A DNA stretch of 64,000 bases from Schizochytrium sp. CCTCC M209059 (taxonomy: Eukaryota; Sar; Bigyra; Thraustochytrida; Thraustochytriidae), in NCBI GenBank assembly GCA_000818945.1, contig KN805419.1, positions 45,064 through 109,063 on the forward strand. Direction: 5' to 3'. The notes below the pieces were generated by a model that saw nothing but the letters and a program-made list of their open reading frames with translations, searched no databases and was not told where the DNA came from. This document shows positions 60,338 to 64,000 of this stretch, piece after piece. Both the position numbers and the translations under genes were made by a program. Within the stretch, counting starts at the first letter, position 1, and every line of letters begins with the position of its first letter.

Positions 60338-62017
60338 CAGAGCAGCGCAAACGTGGCACGTGCGCTTGACAAGTGAGTGGACGAATGGACGAGTAGCTGC
60401 GGACTAAGGGGGCGCTAGGGAGTGCAATGGAGTGCACACTCCGCGGGGTGTGCACCGGCAGTAGTAGGGACACTGTGGAAGAGGACCAGGAGAGCGAGAA
60501 CAAGAGCGACGACGACGAAGACGACGACGACGACGAGAGGGACGAGGAGGAGGACGGCGACGACGGCGGCGAGAGCGTCCGCTTGAGGAGAGCGAGCACG
60601 GCGGAGGCGGGCAAGTGCGGCAGGGAGGGAGAGAGCGAACGAGCGAGCGGGCGAGCGAGCGAAGAAATCACGCGCACACCTCGCAGTGGACAGGAAGAAA
60701 TGTACGGGCCACTGGCCATGAAAGTTGCGCCAGAGTTCGAGTACGAGCTCGAATTCGAGAGAGGCGTGAGGCCTCGTGGAGAAGTCGTGGGCTTGTTGGC
60801 AGGCGATGTCGCGTGCAGCGCGTGAGCGAGTGAGTGAGTGAGTGAGTGAGTGATGGGCAAGTGGGACACAGCGGGTCCCTCCCTCACCTTGTTGGATCGA
60901 TCTTAGGAGCCCGCAAGACACAGCAGACGTGACGGATGGAGTTGAGAAGGTCCTATTTAGGGACCGGGCGAGCGAGGAGGTGCGGAAGCAAGTAGTCAAG
61001 TTCTTGAGCGAGGGAGGCCGCACGAAGTGCCGGCGGCCGGGCGGCCGGTGGGCGAGCAGGTAAATGGACGGACGAGGGAAAAGTGCTCGACTCTTGATGG
61101 GCGAGGGGGTCATCTCATCCTTCTCCGGGTCTCTCGCTCCAAGGGCGCTTTCCCGGGACGAGACGACGAAAAAGAGAAGACCGCAGATACCGTACATTGC
61201 AAAAGACTCCCCCTACCTTCTTGGACGAAAAGCCAAGGATAGTAAATTACCTGGCTGCCACATTCATTTCTGGACAAAGCAATAAGCGCAGAGACAAGAG
61301 ACGCTTGGTTCTCGGCATCTTGTGGGACGAGCGTGAGGCTGCCGCGAGAAACACGCTTTGCTTTGTACCACTCTTGCTCGCAAAATTGCACAGGACTTGC
61401 TCGCGTTCCTTGGCCGCAAATCTACACGTTTCGCACGGGCAATTACAGTCTCATTCATATCCAATGCCTGCAAAGGCGACAGAAGTCGCTGACTTGTAGC
61501 TCGTGCATAGACAGAGATACAGTCGATGCGAGGCATCAAAATAGCGTTATGGTACCTTGTACTTGACTTGAAGCCACCCTCAGAGCTTTGCTTGTGAATG
61601 CTTTGGCCAATGACAGCATTTGCTGCCGAGAGTTGCTGATAGAGTGGGAATTGGAAATCCGGACGACGCATGCATGTATACACTGCCATATTTCGAAAAG
61701 AACCTCTGAAACGATCACGCCAATTGTCCCGGACTCTCGACCGATCTTCACTCCTCCTGTTTGGAGGACCCCTTCCCGTTGATCTTCATCTCTTCACGTC
61801 CTGCCCGCTTGGCAACGAGCGAACGCCATCGCCTCGCTACAAGCGGCGATGCGCGCGGAGGACGATATCGTGAGCATGAGTGCAGTGCGATGAAAAAGGT
61901 GAGCTATGATCCAAGTCATGTCGTGCACATTGCGCACCCCCTGGCCCAGAGCTTGCGAAGGTTTTGATAGGCTTAAGGCGCAGGGGAATGGGGAAATTCC
62001 AGTGCGTATTTGAGCAC

Positions 62018-62065
62018 CGTGGTAGAGGAGCAGCGTGGTAGAGGAGCAGCGTGGTAGAGGAGCAG
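62018..62065. repeat. 18-bp tandem repeat GTGGTAGAGGAGCAGC
   Basis: Three units of GTGGTAGAGGAGCAGC(GT), inside a 93-codon plus-strand frame that I do not call. Confidence 0.8.
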
Positions 62066-62339
62066 CTCCTCGTCGAGCAGCACTTCCTTCAGACCCTGTA
62101 TATGGGCGAAAACAACGCGTCCGGCTCCACAGACGAGCTGGGGCGCATTTGGAACGCTACATTGGACGAGCTTCAGCATATTCTCAAGAGACATTCAACT
62201 TCTATTGATTGCGTGGTAGTTCAAGGCGGTATCATTCATGACGGGCTTAAGGGTTACGACTGCGCGCGCCCGGGACCTAATGTTAGGTCTCGACCTGCAC
62301 GTCCTCAAGGAAGCCCACGTGCGTGGCAATAATGGGCGA

Positions 62340-62677
62340 CTCCATCGTCTCTAAATCCTAAGAGGCGACAGTATGCGTCTGGGACGTCAAGTCGGGCTAC
62401 TGTCACTTTTCCGAGGTCAATAATGTGGCAATTTAGGACAATTTCGTCGTCTATGAACCCAGAGACGACGATATTGCGCACTTGTTGCAGCACAGCTAAT
62501 GTCAATTTTCTGAGGTCAATTGTGTGGCGTCGTCTCTGGGTCTAGATACAACGTCATTAGACCCAGAGACGACGACATTGCGCACTTGTTGCAGCACAGC
62601 TAATGTCGATTTTCTGAGGTCAATTGTGTGGCGTCGTCTCTGAGCCTAGACACGACGACATTGCGCACTTGTAGCAC
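62340..62677. repeat. 104-bp tandem foldback array
   Basis: Two good units (from about 62458 and 62562) plus a degenerate unit before and a truncated one after. Each unit begins CCCAGAGACGACG and has the complement CGTCGTCTCTGRG near its end. At the junction a perfect 17-bp inverted repeat (62528-62544 with 62558-62574, 13-nt loop) forms. No coding capacity. Confidence 0.85.
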
Positions 62678-62847
62678 TAGGTCTGGCAAAGTGCAGAGCA
62701 CACTAGTCCGGTCCATTGCGTGGCGTGGCGATCGAAGGAAACGTTGTGATGTCCACCTCAGCCGCTTACTAAAGGCGAGTCGGAACACGTATTTTCTCGT
62801 GCCAGGAGGGTGGCGTTTGAGAATAAAATTGTCTTGGTTGGAATGCC
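62678..62847. other. spacer between two repeats
   Basis: No feature recognised. Confidence 0.3.
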
Positions 62848-63041
62848 GGGTTGCAGTCAGGGCCTGAAGGCTTGCTAGGGCGAGAGATTAAACGAAGGCA
62901 GGGCTTATCGTTTCGCGAACATCGCTTTTTTTTTTTTTTCACAACGGGTTGCAGGCAGGGCCTGAATGCTTGCTAGGGCGAGAAATCGAACAAAGGCAGG
63001 GCTTATCGCTTCGCGAACACCACCTTTTTTTTTTTTTTTTC
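62848..63041. repeat. 98-bp tandem duplication ending in poly-T
   Basis: Two units (62848-62940 and 62946-63041), each GGGTTGCAG...GGGCCTGAA...GCTTGCTAGGGCGAGA...AAGGCAGGGCTTATCG...TTCGCGAACA, ending in 14 and 16 Ts. T runs could end RNA polymerase III transcription, or be poly-A tails of elements on the minus strand. No tRNA or known small RNA could be folded from it with confidence. Confidence 0.85.
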
Positions 63042-64000
63042 TTTTCCACATTGAAACTTGACGACCGGAGTCCAAAATTCACGTCGGAAGATAAAGTCTC
63101 CGTTTCACTTCGCCTCGGCTACGTCTGTGTCGTTGGAAACGAATTGACCACGGCATGGCGTTCATTTTGCGAAGGAGCTCGGGAGGTGGAATTCAGAGTT
63201 GAGCGCACGACGTTTTCTCCTCTTCTTGTCCCAGATGAAAAGAAGCCAGTACGAACGAACGGCAACCGAGGGTTTGCGTATACAAACAACGCCTGGTCGT
63301 TGTAGCTGCTGATGGCTGCTCTTTTCACAGCAAGCAGCACAGCATCCATATGACCTGCGGAAAGCCTTCCAGAAAAAGATTCGTGCATGCACGAACAACC
63401 AACATTCCAATATGGGGCTGATGACGTGTGTCACGATGTCCACGTAGCCCGGAAATCCCCTTCCTGTCCGTCCATGTTGCATTTCACTCTTGCCCCATCC
63501 TTCCCTATTCGCTGCGGCGTTCCATTGACCCTGGCCTACTAGTCTGTACCGCTCCCACCATCTTCCTTGTGTCTTCTCCTCTTTTTCGAGAAGGAACATC
63601 CAAGCTTGGCTCGTCTCGTGCAGTCTTGGGCGTCGGGCCTCGCCGAGACTGCACTGTACACGTACACCGCATCTCTACGTTGCAGTCCGCGTCTTCCTCC
63701 TCCGCGCCGCGGCGCTCGCCTCGAGTTCGCGGTCGCCGACGATCTCGCTTCTGGCACCTGGATTCCTCCTCCAAAGCCTCCCTTCCTCGTGGCCCAACTC
63801 GATAGTAGGAATGAACAGAGAAAGAATTCACAGTTTGCCTTCGACACCGTCCCGTCGACACAGTTTCCCCAACCCTGCGGCCGTGGCGGGCTTTCTCTCC
63901 TCGCGCAGCGCCGCTGCTCCGCCGCGCCTCGCTCTCCCTCGCTCGCGGCTGCCCGGCCGCGGCGGGCGCCGGTCGCGCGCGAGCGAGCGAAGAGGGAGAG
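63042..64000. other. right-edge region, no supported gene
   Basis: Short overlapping frames only. The last 120 bp become very GC-rich with GAGCGAGCGA runs, as in the leaders of other genes here, so a gene may begin just beyond the window. Confidence 0.35.

Larger units (their letters stand above)
59337..61999. other. myosin upstream region, no supported gene
   Basis: Microsatellites: CGAA (59414-59437), ACGC (59525-59560), a 12-bp GAAAGAAACAAA array (59744-59806), GAGCA pentamers (60302-60337), GAC triplets (60505-60560) and GTGA (60822-60852). A 132-codon frame at 60427-60825 is acidic only because of the GAC repeat and has no domain. From 60900 to 62000 I see nothing identifiable. Confidence 0.5.

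Noticed and set aside
60427..60825. 132-residue acidic protein
   Set aside because: The acidic run is a GAC repeat; the flanking residues have no structure and the opposite strand is equally open.
62848..63041. tRNA gene pair
   Set aside because: A B-box-like stretch is present in one copy only, and no cloverleaf with a plausible acceptor stem could be formed by eye.

Overview
The window looks like nuclear DNA of a free-living protist. I infer a heterotrophic stramenopile of the thraustochytrid/labyrinthulid kind, because the genes are large, GC-rich and almost all intronless (one clear GT-AG intron in sixteen gene calls), and because an axonemal protein (CFAP52), a hybrid histidine kinase with PAS domains, a MyTH4-FERM myosin, a plant-MKP1-like phosphatase and a cyclic-nucleotide-gated-type cation channel occur together. 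No rRNA, tRNA, CRISPR or bacterial-type operon was seen. Taxonomy is inference; the gene families are read directly from the sequence.

Layout. 0-10 kb: 3' end of an unknown gene, a MORN-repeat protein (+), trimethylguanosine synthase TGS1 (-), ciliary CFAP52 (-), and cytosolic arginyl-tRNA synthetase (+, two exons). 10-14 kb: a secreted or membrane-anchored trypsin-like protease (-) flanked by two copies (about 97% identical) of an unknown dispersed repeat. 14-18 kb: two F-box-type genes diverging from an intergenic region that carries about 550 bp of TTTC microsatellite. 18-23 kb: a very large SCP2-PH-ABC1 kinase-beta-lactamase-like fusion (+). 23-28 kb: a small acidic hypothetical protein (-) and a voltage-gated-type channel with a cyclic-nucleotide-binding domain (+). 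30-36 kb: a Greatwall/MAST-like AGC kinase (+) and an RGS-transmembrane gene (-) whose reading frame is interrupted by one in-frame UGA. 37-45 kb: Maf-type nucleotide pyrophosphatase (+), MKP1-like phosphatase with gelsolin-like tail (-), hybrid histidine kinase (-). 45-53 kb: an assembly gap, then two divergently transcribed Fe(II)/2-oxoglutarate-oxygenase-like genes, both with N-terminal membrane or export signals. 53-59 kb: MyTH4-FERM myosin (-). 59-64 kb: no convincing gene, but several unusual repeats including a foldback array.

The genes are a mixed eukaryotic neighbourhood, not a pathway. Signalling is over-represented (AGC kinase, ABC1 kinase, MKP, RGS, histidine kinase, cNMP-type channel). 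Divergent pairs (CFAP52/ArgRS, the two F-box genes, the two oxygenases) share intergenic regions rich in microsatellites. A short palindrome, CTAGGCCTAG-like, recurs at seven intergenic places and is a candidate regulatory element. Best leads for novelty are the four-module ABC1 fusion, the UGA-interrupted RGS gene, the unknown dispersed repeat with internal diverged tandem copies, and the 104-bp foldback array near 62.5 kb.
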